A stretch of DNA of 49,710 nucleotides, from positions 1-49,710 of the forward strand of contig JAOUPX010000009.1 of NCBI GenBank assembly GCA_029879645.1, in the 5' to 3' direction. This DNA is from Nitrospinota bacterium. Lineage in GTDB: Bacteria; Nitrospinota; Nitrospinia; Nitrospinales; Nitrospinaceae. Below the pieces are notes generated by a model. That model was not told the DNA's origin and did not search any database. It saw only the letters and a program-made list of their open reading frames with translations. Both the position numbers and the translations under genes were made by a program. Below are positions 42,343 to 49,710 of this stretch, one piece after another; the first letter of the stretch is position 1, and every line of letters begins with the position of its first letter.

Positions 42343-43353
42343 ATGCTGGTTTTAGGAATTGAAACGTCCTGCGATGAAACTGCGGCGGCGGTCCTGGAAG
42401 ACGGGACTGTCCTCCATTCCAATGTGATTGCGTCCCAGGATGAAATTCATTCTAAATTCGGCGGTATCGTTCCGGAATTGGCGGGCCGCTGCCATGTCGA
42501 ACGCATTCATTTCATCATTGAACGCGCCCTGCAGGAAGCCAAAGTCTCACTAAAGGATATTCAACTCATTGCTGCGACTGAAGGTCCGGGGCTGGTGGTA
42601 TCATTACTGGTGGGTTTAAACACGGCCAAGGCCATTGCCTATTCCCTGAGGATTCCAGTCATCGGCGTGAACCATCTGGAAGGGCATGTACTCGCCATTT
42701 TCCTTCAACAAAAAGTGGAGTTTCCTTACCTGGCGTTGATTGTTTCCGGTGGGCACACCGACCTGTGCCGGGTCGATGGATTCGGACAGTACCGTATTCT
42801 TGGCCGTACCCGGGATGACGCCGCCGGTGAATCGTTTGACAAAGTGGCCAAGATGCTCGGCCTGGGTTATCCCGGCGGTCCGATTATCGAAAAAAAAGCC
42901 CGCGAGGGAAACCCTCAGGCCCATACTTTTCCGCGCGCATTTCTGGAAAAGTCTTCTTTAGATTTCAGTTTTAGTGGATTAAAGACCTCAGTCCGCAATG
43001 TTCTGCTCAAGCGCGAGAGTGGGAATGGTTCTACCACTACGGATGAAGATATCGCGGCCGGATTTCAGGAGGCTGTGGTAGACGTCCTGATCCAAAAAAC
43101 CCTGGTGGCCTGCAAACAGGAATCCTTGCAGAGGGTGGTAGTTACCGGGGGTGTTGCCGCAAATGGGTACCTTCGAGAACGAATGACCTCTTCCTGCAAA
43201 AAAGAGGGAATCGATGTATTTGCTCCCAAACCGGTATTATGTACCGACAACGCAGCGATGATCGCCTGCGCCGGGTATTACCGATCTCAGTACTGTTCAC
43301 CCACTGAGAATGATCCATTTTCACTGGATGCCCACCCCAACCTGCCTTTTTAG
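42343..43353 (+). CDS. tsaD: tRNA threonylcarbamoyladenosine synthase subunit TsaD
   Basis: TsaD transfers the threonylcarbamoyl group to A37 of ANN-decoding tRNAs, with TsaB and TsaE. The ASKHA-fold start VLGIETSCDETAAAV, the metal-binding His pair in NHLEGHV, LIVSGGHTDLC, FDKVAKMLGLGYPGGP, DFSFSGLKTSVRN, TGGVAANGYLRE and CTDNAAMIACAGY are present. The length is 336 residues. It begins 99 bases after ctpA with no Shine-Dalgarno and is 14 bases before the SDR gene. Confidence 0.96.
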   Translation: MLVLGIETSCDETAAAVLEDGTVLHSNVIASQDEIHSKFGGIVPELAGRCHVERIHFIIERALQEAKVSLKDIQLIAATEGPGLVVSLLVGLNTAKAIAYSLRIPVIGVNHLEGHVLAIFLQQKVEFPYLALIVSGGHTDLCRVDGFGQYRILGRTRDDAAGESFDKVAKMLGLGYPGGPIIEKKAREGNPQAHTFPRAFLEKSSLDFSFSGLKTSVRNVLLKRESGNGSTTTDEDIAAGFQEAVVDVLIQKTLVACKQESLQRVVVTGGVAANGYLRERMTSSCKKEGIDVFAPKPVLCTDNAAMIACAGYYRSQYCSPTENDPFSLDAHPNLPF

Positions 43354-43367
43354 CGAAAAGCCGGCTT

Positions 43368-44366
43368 ATGAATGTTCTGATCACGGGTGGAGGCGGTTTT
43401 TTAGGAAGCCATCTCGCCCACCGACTGCATGAAATGGGCCTCTATGTTTCCGTATTAGGACGCCGCAGGTATTCCAGCCTTTCTAGTGCAATCCAGCAGA
43501 TTCAAGCCGATCTCCGCGATTCTGATGCCATTTTAGAAGCCTGCCGGGATCAGGACTCGGTGTTTCATGCGGGAGCGCTTCCGGGAATATGGGGGCACAA
43601 AAAGGATTTTTACCAGATTAATGTAGAGGGCACCCGAAATGTAATTGCGGGATGCCTCAAGCAGGGAGTTCGGAGACTGGTATTCACCAGTTCCCCCAGC
43701 GTGGTTCATGGCCACACGGATATGGACAACGTGGATGAAACCATACCCTATGCCTCCCAATACATGGCGGATTACCCTAAAACCAAAGCCCTGGCGGAAC
43801 AAGAAGTGATGGCCGCCAACGGGCGTCAGGGACTCCTTACCGTCTCACTGCGGCCCCATTTGATATGGGGACCGGGAGACCCCCATCTGGTCCCAAGAAT
43901 CATTGCCAGGGCCAAAAAAAAACAATTGATACAGGTTGGTAAGGGTACTAACCGTGTGGATCTGATTTATATCGATAATGCCGTAGAGGGGCATATCCTG
44001 GCCTGGCAGGCCTTAAAACCGGGTTCACCCGTGGCCGGGCAGTGCTATTTCTTGAGCGATGGCCAACCGGTGCTTCTTTGGGATTGGATCAAACGGCTTT
44101 TAACCTCGCTTAATATACCCCCAGTTACGAAGAGTATCTCCTATGGCATGGCAGACGGTCTGGGATGGATTTTGGAAATCGCTTATCGGCTGTTGGGCCT
44201 GTCCGGAGAACCCCGGATGACGCGATTTCTGGCAAGCCAGTTGGCCACATCCCACTATTTTGACATTAGCCGGGCCAGGAGGGACTTTAATTACCAGCCC
44301 GTGGTTTCTCCCGAGGAAGGAATGAAACGCCTGCTTAAATCCCTTCAGGCTCTCCCAGAAGGTTAA
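43368..44366 (+). CDS. Extended SDR, 3-beta-hydroxysteroid dehydrogenase/epimerase-like
   Basis: An NAD(P)-dependent extended short-chain dehydrogenase of 332 residues. The Rossmann motif is VLITGGGGFLGSHLA, the catalytic Tyr-Lys pair is in YPKTKALAE, and LIWGPGDPHLVPRI and RVDLIYIDNAVEGHILA are typical of the 3-beta-HSD/NSDHL branch. This branch includes sterol-type dehydrogenases and OleD of long-chain olefin synthesis; no oleABC gene is near, so the substrate is unknown. Its 3' end overlaps the convergent larB gene by 32 bases. Confidence 0.85.
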   Translation: MNVLITGGGGFLGSHLAHRLHEMGLYVSVLGRRRYSSLSSAIQQIQADLRDSDAILEACRDQDSVFHAGALPGIWGHKKDFYQINVEGTRNVIAGCLKQGVRRLVFTSSPSVVHGHTDMDNVDETIPYASQYMADYPKTKALAEQEVMAANGRQGLLTVSLRPHLIWGPGDPHLVPRIIARAKKKQLIQVGKGTNRVDLIYIDNAVEGHILAWQALKPGSPVAGQCYFLSDGQPVLLWDWIKRLLTSLNIPPVTKSISYGMADGLGWILEIAYRLLGLSGEPRMTRFLASQLATSHYFDISRARRDFNYQPVVSPEEGMKRLLKSLQALPEG

Positions 44367-45096
44367 TCCGGTGGGCCAGGCAACCGGCTCCGAACCCATT
44401 ATCGATATTGACCACCGACACCCCCGGCGAGCAGGAGTTCAGCATGGTCAGCAGGGCGGCCAGTCCCTCAAACGCCGCTCCATATCCGACGCGAGTGGGG
44501 ACCGCAATGACCGGACATTCCACCAGACCACCCACTACGCTGGGTAGAGCGCCGTCCATCCCTGCCACTACAATAATCACCCGGGCGGCCTGCAGCCGAT
44601 CCATTTTATCCAGAAGGCGGTGTATCCCTGCCACCCCGACATCGTAAGCTGTCTCCACCCGGCTTCCCAGCAGGGTGGCTGTGGCAACGGCCTCTTCGGC
44701 AACTGGAATATCGGAGGTTCCGGCAGTGAGAACCAAAATGTGACCGAATTTTTCCCGTTCGGGTTTTCTGGCAAGGGCCAGAGTACGACTTTCGGGATTA
44801 TATTTTACTTCGGAAGGAAGTTTGGCCTGAATTTGATCATACGCTTCCTGAGATAAGCGGGTTGCCAGAATATCGCTATGATCCATTTTTTCTATGATAG
44901 CCAAAATTTGGTCCGGTGTTTTGCCCTCGCAGTAAATGACTTCCGGCAAACCGTTGCGAAGGGATCGATGGTGGTCAACCCGGGCAAAACCTAAATCCTC
45001 ATAGGGAAGGTTTTTTAAGCGTTGATAGGCTTCCTCTGGCTTGATTTTTTTCTGATATAGATCCTGAATCAGTTGATGCAAGGATTCTCGATTCAT
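44335..45096 (-). CDS. larB: Nickel-pincer cofactor biosynthesis protein LarB
   Basis: LarB carboxylates and hydrolyses nicotinic acid adenine dinucleotide to give the precursor of the nickel-pincer nucleotide used by lactate racemase and related enzymes. The N-terminal motif GFARVDHHRSLRNGLPEVIYCEGKT, quoted in part, and the PurE-like C-terminal domain (ILVLTAGTSDIPVAEEAVATA, VVAGMDGALPSVVGGL, VPTRVGYGAAFEGLAALL, NIDNGFGAGCLAHRIN) identify it. The 253-residue length is normal. LarC and LarE, needed for the complete cofactor, are not in this window. Its ATG overlaps the gpsA stop by four bases. Confidence 0.92.
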   Translation of the reverse strand: MNRESLHQLIQDLYQKKIKPEEAYQRLKNLPYEDLGFARVDHHRSLRNGLPEVIYCEGKTPDQILAIIEKMDHSDILATRLSQEAYDQIQAKLPSEVKYNPESRTLALARKPEREKFGHILVLTAGTSDIPVAEEAVATATLLGSRVETAYDVGVAGIHRLLDKMDRLQAARVIIVVAGMDGALPSVVGGLVECPVIAVPTRVGYGAAFEGLAALLTMLNSCSPGVSVVNIDNGFGAGCLAHRINLLGEPEGI

Positions 45097-46121
45097 TCTA
45101 ATCCTTTAATCCCTGTAAACTCGGATTTGGTTTCAACGTTCATTAAATCCTCCAGGGCCTGTTGAGGAGATTTACCTTCATGGAGAACACGATAGGTTTC
45201 TTCAATAATGGAAGCCTGAATATCAAATTTATTTTTTAACTGATAAGCGGAGGTAACCGTTCGAATTCCTTCAGCTACCATATTCATGCTTGCCGTAATT
45301 TCCGTAAGTTTCATGCCCTGACCCAGCTTCAGCCCAACCATCCGGTTACGGCTGAGGTCTCCGGTACAGGTTAAAACCAGGTCGCCCATACCCGAAAGGC
45401 CTGAGAAGGTTTCCGGTCGGGCTCCCATCGCGGTGCCTATCCGGGTAATCTCTACCAGGCCGCGATTAATGAGGGCCGCCCTGGGATTAAATCCCAATTT
45501 CAGGCCATCGGCTATTCCGGTGGCAATTGCGATAACATTTTTGAGGGCTCCGCCAATTTCCACCCCCATTAAATCATTGCTCGTAAAAACTTTTAGCGTA
45601 TCGGTATCAAAAATATTCTGTACCTGCTCGGCAATTTCCTGTTCGTTCGCCGCCGCAACAATCGCCGAGGGGATTCCCTGAGCCACTTCCCGGGCAAACG
45701 TGGGACCGGAAAGAGTAGCCAGCGAATTTGCCTGTGGAATGATCTCTTGAATAATTTTATGAATCGGCAAAAGCGTGTCATTCTCAATTCCCTTGCTGGC
45801 ATTTATGATCAGGCAATCGGCAGCGATGAAGGGTTTTAGAGTTTTCAGTGTGGAACGGAGAACATGGGTGGGAACCACCAAAAGAACCACTTTCTTATTC
45901 GCTACGACCTCCTGTAATGAGTTTGAAGGCCGAATATTTTCAGGCAGTGAAAACCCAGGTAAATATTCGCGGTTTTCCCGTTTTTGGACCATGAAGTTGC
46001 AAAGATCCTTCTCATAAGTCCAGAGATCAATTTGACAGCCCTTACCAGACAGCAAGAGGGACAGGGCGGTTCCCCAACTACCTGCTCCAACCACACCAAT
46101 ATTTAAAAAATGATTTATCAT
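45093..46121 (-). CDS. gpsA: Glycerol-3-phosphate dehydrogenase [NAD(P)+] GpsA
   Basis: GpsA reduces dihydroxyacetone phosphate to sn-glycerol 3-phosphate for phospholipid synthesis. The NAD site is GVVGAGSWGTAL, followed by VPTHVLRSTL, ASKGIE, LSGPTFAREVAQG, the catalytic Lys in GGALKNVIAIATGIADGL and FSGLSGMGDLVLTCTG. I start at the ATG at 46121, giving 342 residues; the track start adds a non-conserved leader. It overlaps larB by four bases. The 173 bases upstream, shared with the divergent TPR gene, hold the dyad described separately. Confidence 0.94.
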   Translation of the reverse strand: MINHFLNIGVVGAGSWGTALSLLLSGKGCQIDLWTYEKDLCNFMVQKRENREYLPGFSLPENIRPSNSLQEVVANKKVVLLVVPTHVLRSTLKTLKPFIAADCLIINASKGIENDTLLPIHKIIQEIIPQANSLATLSGPTFAREVAQGIPSAIVAAANEQEIAEQVQNIFDTDTLKVFTSNDLMGVEIGGALKNVIAIATGIADGLKLGFNPRAALINRGLVEITRIGTAMGARPETFSGLSGMGDLVLTCTGDLSRNRMVGLKLGQGMKLTEITASMNMVAEGIRTVTSAYQLKNKFDIQASIIEETYRVLHEGKSPQQALEDLMNVETKSEFTGIKGLE

Positions 46122-46246
46122 AGGATTTGCGCGAAAATCAGGGGTTTGGAATAATGCATGATTCCCATGCTTCCGTATCATTTTACATGAAATCAGACAG
46201 GGAAGGGGCTTGTGTACTGCAAATCTTTGTGTTTAAATCAGTTCAA

Positions 46247-46265
46247 GAGGAAAAGCCTTTTCCTC
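46247..46265. promoter_or_regulatory. 19-base dyad upstream of the TPR/M48 unit
   Basis: GAGGAAAAG-C-CTTTTCCTC is a 19-base perfect dyad with a single central base, 29 bases before the ATG at 46295. It overlaps the region where a -35 box would fall for the TATAAT at 46281-46286, a typical place for a repressor site. The binding protein is unknown. Confidence 0.4.
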
Positions 46266-46280
46266 ATTTAACTTTCAAAT

Positions 46281-46286
46281 TATAAT
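46281..46286 (+). promoter_or_regulatory. -10 box adjacent to the TPR gene start (possible leaderless mRNA)
   Basis: TATAAT at 46281-46286 would place the transcription start at about 46293, two bases before the ATG at 46295. No Shine-Dalgarno is present. The arrangement is like that at metF. Confidence 0.4.
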
Positions 46287-46294
46287 CCACAATT

Positions 46295-46981
46295 ATGGCT
46301 CAGGAAAACAAATTAAAAAGAAAAGACCTTAAGGAACCGGATCAATTTCTGGTTGCAAGTAATGAGTTTCTTGATTTTTTAGCCCGGAACAAAACCTCCC
46401 TTCTGGTTGTTCTTGTGGTCATTCTGGCTGTTGCCGGGGGATTCCTGTTCGTATCGGACCAGCGCCAGTCGCAGAACATGAAAATGGAAACCCTTTATCA
46501 CCAAATGTCTCGATTGGTGGGAGAAGCCAAGGACTCTCCTGATGAAGATCTATTGTCTAAGTTAAAATCACTTTACGATAAGTTTGATAAAGGGGATCAA
46601 AAATTAAGAGCCGGGTTAATTCTAGCCGACTTCCAATATCAAAATAAAAATTACGAGGGTGCGCTTTCCGCCTTTCAGGAGGTGGCAGAGGGCGCCCCTG
46701 CGGGAACATTGAATTTCAATTTGGCCCAGGCCGGAATCGCTCATTCTTATGAAAGTAAAAAAGATTTCAATAAAGCTGTCAGTCACTATAAAAAAATAAT
46801 AGATATGCCGGGTGAATATCCCCTGTTTCATACTTACCTGGGATTGGCTCGTTGTTACGAATTATCTGGTGACACTAAAAATGCCCTGTTAATTTTGCGT
46901 GAAATGCAAAATAAATTCCCCAAGCATCCCGGCTTGGAAAAAGTCGATCTCACCCTCAAAAGGTTGGAAGGGTCGGCTTAA
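46295..46981 (+). CDS. Membrane-anchored TPR protein (YfgM-like)
   Basis: The 228-residue product has a Lys-rich cytosolic N-terminus, one membrane helix (SLLVVLVVILAVAGGFLFV, about 35-53) and a periplasmic TPR-like region with units such as AGLILADFQYQNKNYEGALSAFQEV, LAQAGIAHSYESKKDFNKAVSHYKKI and YLGLARCYELSGDTKNALLIL. This is the layout of YfgM (TPR_21), which in E. coli links the SecYEG translocon to periplasmic chaperones. It precedes an M48 protease by 17 bases, fitting a role in envelope quality control. Confidence 0.8.
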   Translation: MAQENKLKRKDLKEPDQFLVASNEFLDFLARNKTSLLVVLVVILAVAGGFLFVSDQRQSQNMKMETLYHQMSRLVGEAKDSPDEDLLSKLKSLYDKFDKGDQKLRAGLILADFQYQNKNYEGALSAFQEVAEGAPAGTLNFNLAQAGIAHSYESKKDFNKAVSHYKKIIDMPGEYPLFHTYLGLARCYELSGDTKNALLILREMQNKFPKHPGLEKVDLTLKRLEGSA

Positions 46982-46998
46982 TTCCTAGAGCTCTTTTT

Positions 46999-48081
46999 AT
47001 GAGCCCCTTTAAATTTCAAATCCTGCTTACCCGTTTTATCCTGCTTTTTGCAGGTTGTCTTTACTTTTGCAATCCTTCTCCCTCCCTGGCGGTTCCTTTT
47101 ATTGGAAAAGACACCGAATTGGCTATGGGACAGGAAGCCGACAAAGAGGTAATCGCCCAATTCGGACTTTACACGGATAAAAACCTGCAGTTGTACGTCA
47201 ATGCTATAGGCCAAAAACTTGTAGACCAATTGTCCGATAAAGAATTCAACAAGTATTTTTTCAAAGTCGTAGACAGTTCGGAAATCAATGCCTTCGCTCT
47301 TCCGGGAGGCTATATCTATGTCACCCGGGGAATATTGGCCACCGTCAATAGCGAGGCGGAACTTGCTGGAATTCTGGGCCACGAAATAGGCCATGTCACT
47401 CAGCATCATGGGGCCAAGCAAATTGTACGGTCCATTGGAGCCCAGATACTCGCGATAGGGGGTGCCATAGCCAACCCCAAAAACGCCGGTGAATGGCTGA
47501 TGGTCAGCACCCAGATGTTCAACCAGATCAACTTGGGATACGGGCGAGAAGCGGAGTTGGAATCCGACGCCCATGGGCTCCTCACAGCAAGCAAGGCAGG
47601 ATATGATCCCCGAAGTATGGTCGATTTTTTAACCAATCTGCGGCAACATGAAATGATGTCTGGGCAAGCCTACCATAGTTTTCAGGCAACCCACCCGGAC
47701 ACCAAGGAGCGCATCATCAAGGCCGGAAGTTTATCCGAGTCCATGATCAACCGCCAAAAAATTCCAGCAAAAAAAAATCGCAGAGAATACTTGAGCCATA
47801 TTCAAGGCCTGGACTTTGGGGGTAAGAAACATAGCCGGGACCGAAAAAACTACAAGAAAAAGCATGTCGATATTTATGTGGTTCAGCCAGGGGATACCTT
47901 TAAAAGTATCGCCATGCAGGAATTGGGAGATGAAAGGGAGGATTTGACCATCGCCGTCCTGAATGGTAAACGCCTGGAAGATTCGGTAGAGCCTGGCGAG
48001 CTTCTTAAAATAGTTCGCCCGGGTCCTTTCGAAAAGGATAAAATTCTCACCATTCAACCCGGCCAGGATGCAACTCCATGA
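46999..48081 (+). CDS. Periplasmic M48 metalloprotease with C-terminal LysM-like domain (BepA-like)
   Basis: After a signal peptide (ILLTRFILLFAGCLYFC region) the M48 domain shows FGLYTDKNLQLYVNAIGQKL, INAFALPGGYIYVTRGIL, the zinc site HEIGHVTQHH and the third ligand Glu in GREAELESDAHGL, with ATHPDTKERI near its end. The C-terminal part (about 295-350) reads as a LysM-like module (VDIYVVQPGDTFKSIAMQELG), which would bind peptidoglycan, in place of the TPR domain of E. coli BepA. BepA-type proteases degrade misassembled outer-membrane proteins. A basic linker (KKHSRDRKNYKKKH) joins the two parts. Confidence 0.88.
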   Translation: MSPFKFQILLTRFILLFAGCLYFCNPSPSLAVPFIGKDTELAMGQEADKEVIAQFGLYTDKNLQLYVNAIGQKLVDQLSDKEFNKYFFKVVDSSEINAFALPGGYIYVTRGILATVNSEAELAGILGHEIGHVTQHHGAKQIVRSIGAQILAIGGAIANPKNAGEWLMVSTQMFNQINLGYGREAELESDAHGLLTASKAGYDPRSMVDFLTNLRQHEMMSGQAYHSFQATHPDTKERIIKAGSLSESMINRQKIPAKKNRREYLSHIQGLDFGGKKHSRDRKNYKKKHVDIYVVQPGDTFKSIAMQELGDEREDLTIAVLNGKRLEDSVEPGELLKIVRPGPFEKDKILTIQPGQDATP

Positions 48082-48093
48082 TTTTTAACGATA

Positions 48094-48288
48094 ATGGATG
48101 AATACTTGGAACTGGATCAAGTCACCAAAGTTCACTTAAAAGCACAAGGCGAAGTATGCAACCGGTTGCCCCGGGGAACCCGTGTGGTCCCGGTTCAGAG
48201 GAAAGGGGATTGGATTAAAATCACATGGAGAAATGGCAAAAAAAAAGGCTGGATTTTTTACCCGAATCCCTGTATTAAAATCTCCTGA
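48094..48288 (+). CDS. Small SH3-like domain protein
   Basis: The 64-residue product has no signal peptide. The pattern LPRGTRVVPVQRKGDWIKITWRNGKKKGWIFYPN is that of a bacterial SH3 domain (G-x-x-V-x-V-x-x-x-G-x-W-x-x-V...G-W), which usually binds peptides or cell-wall material. It begins 12 bases after the M48 gene, so it is likely part of the same transcript. Two Cys are present. Because it lacks a signal, its location is unclear. Confidence 0.65.
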   Translation: MDEYLELDQVTKVHLKAQGEVCNRLPRGTRVVPVQRKGDWIKITWRNGKKKGWIFYPNPCIKIS

Positions 48289-48329
48289 ATTTCATGTATT
48301 ACTATTGTTTTATTTTTTTCAGGTGTTTT

Positions 48330-48518
48330 ATGGCCGGTTCAAGTGTTGAAAATCTGGATGATGAAGAATTGCTGGTTTACTACGAATCTACTAAAAAACT
48401 TTTGGAAAGCAAATTGAAGGAGGGTACTTCCCCCAACGGAAAAATCGGGATTCTTCAGGAAAAACTATTGTGTGTTGAAGAAGAGTTAAAAGCCCGGGAC
48501 CTTTGGGAAGCCGAATAG
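48330..48518 (+). CDS. Hypothetical 62-residue helical protein
   Basis: The track ORF starts at 48294 with an unlikely sequence (MYYYCFIFFRCF); I prefer the ATG at 48330, which has CAGG upstream. The product (MAGSSVENLDDEELLVYYES...) is charged and helical, with two helices joined by a Gly/Pro loop (KEGTSPNGKIG). The family is not recognised. It is the last gene before the bidirectional terminator. Confidence 0.6.
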   Translation: MAGSSVENLDDEELLVYYESTKKLLESKLKEGTSPNGKIGILQEKLLCVEEELKARDLWEAE

Positions 48519-48545
48519 TTTTCCGATCACCTCCCACCAAAATAA

Positions 48546-48580
48546 AACGGGCAGACCATCCGGTCTGCCCGTTAATTATT
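48546..48580. terminator. Bidirectional terminator between the TPR/M48 unit and aconitase
   Basis: AACGGGCAGACC (48546-48557) and GGTCTGCCCGTT (48562-48573) form a perfect 12-bp stem with a 4-base loop. T-rich sequence follows on the plus strand (TAATTATTT), and the minus strand reads into TTATT, so it can serve both convergent units. Confidence 0.85.
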
Positions 48581-48597
48581 TAACCGCTATTTAAGCC

Positions 48598-49710
48598 TTA
48601 TTTTTGCCCCCCCACATAATTCAAGGCTGACCCCGCATAGAACCATTTAATTTCATCTGCATTCAAAGTATGGTTCACCTGGAGTTTTTCGTTTGAACCG
48701 TCCTCATGCTTTACGTTCATGGTTACGGGCTGTCCGGGCTTGATTGCATCCAATCCCTCGAAAGTGATGGCGTCTTTCTGCTGAATCTTCCCGTAATCGT
48801 TTTTATCCGAGAAAGTGAACGGCAAAACACCCTGTTTTTTGAGATTGGCTTCAAAAATACGGGCATAAGATTTCGCTACTATTGCCCGGCAACCCATATG
48901 GCGCGGTTCCATGGCGGCATGTTCACGGCTGGAACCCTCACCAATGTTCTCATCGGCGAAAGCCACCCATCCTTCCCCGTTGTCTTTATAATGACGTGCA
49001 ATCTTGTTCAACTCGTCTGTTTGACCGGTCATCAGATTATTGCCTTTACCCGTTTCATTGTAGAAAGCGTTGTTAGCTCCCAGGAACAGGTTGTTACTGA
49101 TATTGTCCAGATGTCCGCGGAATTTTAACCAGGGACCCGCCTGAGATATATGGTCGGTTGTGCACTTCCCGTCGGCCTTGAACAGTACCTTTAAATTCTG
49201 GTAATCCTTCACCGGATCCTGTTTGGGGAAGGGATCCAGAATAGATAACCGATCGCTTTTGGGGTCAATGACCACTTCGCCCGACATGGTGGGCGCCATG
49301 TATCCGCTATCCTTGGTCGCATAACCCTGTTCCGGATAAATCTCACCGGTAGGCGGTTCAAATTTAAAATCTCCGATCTTGTCCGTCATGGGGTTGAATT
49401 TCATGCTTCCACCGAATGCCATGGCGACAACCACCTCAGGACTGCTGATGAAACTCAGCGTTTCCGCGCTTCCATCATTTCTCTTGGCAAAGTTTCGATT
49501 ATAAGAACTGATGATACTGTTGGGCTCACCTTTTTTAACATCCTCCCGCTTCCATTGCCCGATACAGGGTCCGCAGGCATTAGCCAGGACAGTTCCACCA
49601 ACATCTTCAAAATCTTTGAGAATTCCGTCTCGGCTGATCGTCTCAAAAATTCGTTCCGAACCAGGAGTTACCAGGAAACTTGCCTTCGATTTGAGGCCGG
49701 CTTTTTTGGC
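48598..49710 (-). CDS. Aconitate hydratase, C-terminal part (runs off right edge)
   Basis: Aconitase isomerises citrate and isocitrate in the TCA cycle. The track splits this region into internal-start ORFs, but the minus-strand frame is open from the stop at 48598 to base 49710 (370 codons). It contains ANACGPCIGQWKRED with two of the three 4Fe-4S cysteines, SYNRNFAKRNDG, ADGKCTTDHISQAGPWLKFRGH and the substrate-binding loop GEGSSREHAAMEPRHMG. The pattern is closest to the mitochondrial-type enzyme rather than AcnB. About the first half of the protein lies beyond the window. A terminator lies just after the stop. Confidence 0.95.
   Translation of the reverse strand, partial: AKKAGLKSKASFLVTPGSERIFETISRDGILKDFEDVGGTVLANACGPCIGQWKREDVKKGEPNSIISSYNRNFAKRNDGSAETLSFISSPEVVVAMAFGGSMKFNPMTDKIGDFKFEPPTGEIYPEQGYATKDSGYMAPTMSGEVVIDPKSDRLSILDPFPKQDPVKDYQNLKVLFKADGKCTTDHISQAGPWLKFRGHLDNISNNLFLGANNAFYNETGKGNNLMTGQTDELNKIARHYKDNGEGWVAFADENIGEGSSREHAAMEPRHMGCRAIVAKSYARIFEANLKKQGVLPFTFSDKNDYGKIQQKDAITFEGLDAIKPGQPVTMNVKHEDGSNEKLQVNHTLNADEIKWFYAGSALNYVGGQK

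Noticed and set aside
48598-49646. Aconitase broken into two pieces, as the ORF track suggests
   Set aside because: The frame is open without interruption from 48598 to 49710. The second track ORF (49455-49646) is in another frame and is a shadow.
1-49710. Mobile elements, prophage or CRISPR array
   Set aside because: I see no transposase, integrase, phage structural gene or regular repeat-spacer pattern; the window is housekeeping genes with short accessory stretches.

Overview
The window looks like a core chromosomal segment of a Gram-negative, flagellated, respiratory bacterium of moderate GC. It carries Lap, FtsEX-EnvC, SurA and BepA-like envelope functions, TAT and Sec export, and c-type cytochromes. 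A split cytochrome b (b6 plus subunit IV) next to a very large octaheme cytochrome c, together with a His-rich small metal-binding protein like SmbP of nitrifiers, suggests Nitrospinota (Nitrospina-like) or a neighbouring phylum. That assignment is inference from gene content; no 16S rRNA is present. Nearly all DNA is coding. I see no IS element, phage, integrase or CRISPR array, and one tRNA (Leu, anticodon GAG). Start codons are often TTG or GTG when a good Shine-Dalgarno is present, and several ATG starts have no Shine-Dalgarno at all.

Layout. 1-1422: the 5' end of a GAF-domain protein (minus strand) diverges from a short flagellar unit, flgB-fliE, which has a sigma-54-like promoter, no flgC and a strong terminator. 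1543-5204: SmbP-like protein, double rhodanese (minus), an acidic membrane coiled-coil protein, LapA and a Fe(II)/2OG dioxygenase. 5201-7142 (minus): aguB-aguA, the two steps from agmatine to putrescine. 7376-14865: a small unknown protein, mfd, two SurA/parvulin chaperones and tilS. 14986-20920: ftsH, folP, pdxJ, gap, tpiA and secG, followed by tRNA-Leu. 21039-22812: a 4-TM protein and a flavoprotein of the lipoamide-dehydrogenase fold without its redox cysteines.

22867-28655 is the most distinctive part: a possible structured leader and a six-gene unit encoding Rieske protein, cytochrome b6, subunit IV, an octaheme cytochrome c with membrane anchor and long coiled coil, a 60-residue membrane peptide, and a membrane-anchored protein with an Mrr-like nuclease fold. 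It should encode a variant quinol:cytochrome c oxidoreductase in which one polypeptide provides a chain of hemes.

28734-37896 is more accessory: metF, a SUMF1-fold exported protein, a leucine-rich-repeat protein, a cytosolic sulfite-oxidase-like molybdoenzyme overlapping a long divergent phosphoglycerate kinase (both minus), RNase E/G, a SUMF1 lipoprotein overlapping a HmuY-like secreted protein (minus), and an unknown 208-residue protein. gap and tpiA lie far from pgk.

37962-42244 is the division and cell-wall operon ftsE-ftsX-envC-ctpA. 42343-49710 holds tsaD, an extended SDR dehydrogenase, gpsA-larB (minus), and a TPR protein/M48 protease/SH3-like/small-protein series ending at a bidirectional terminator facing the C-terminal two fifths of an aconitase that runs off the right edge. 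The ORF track shows only internal starts for that gene; the reading frame is open to base 49710.
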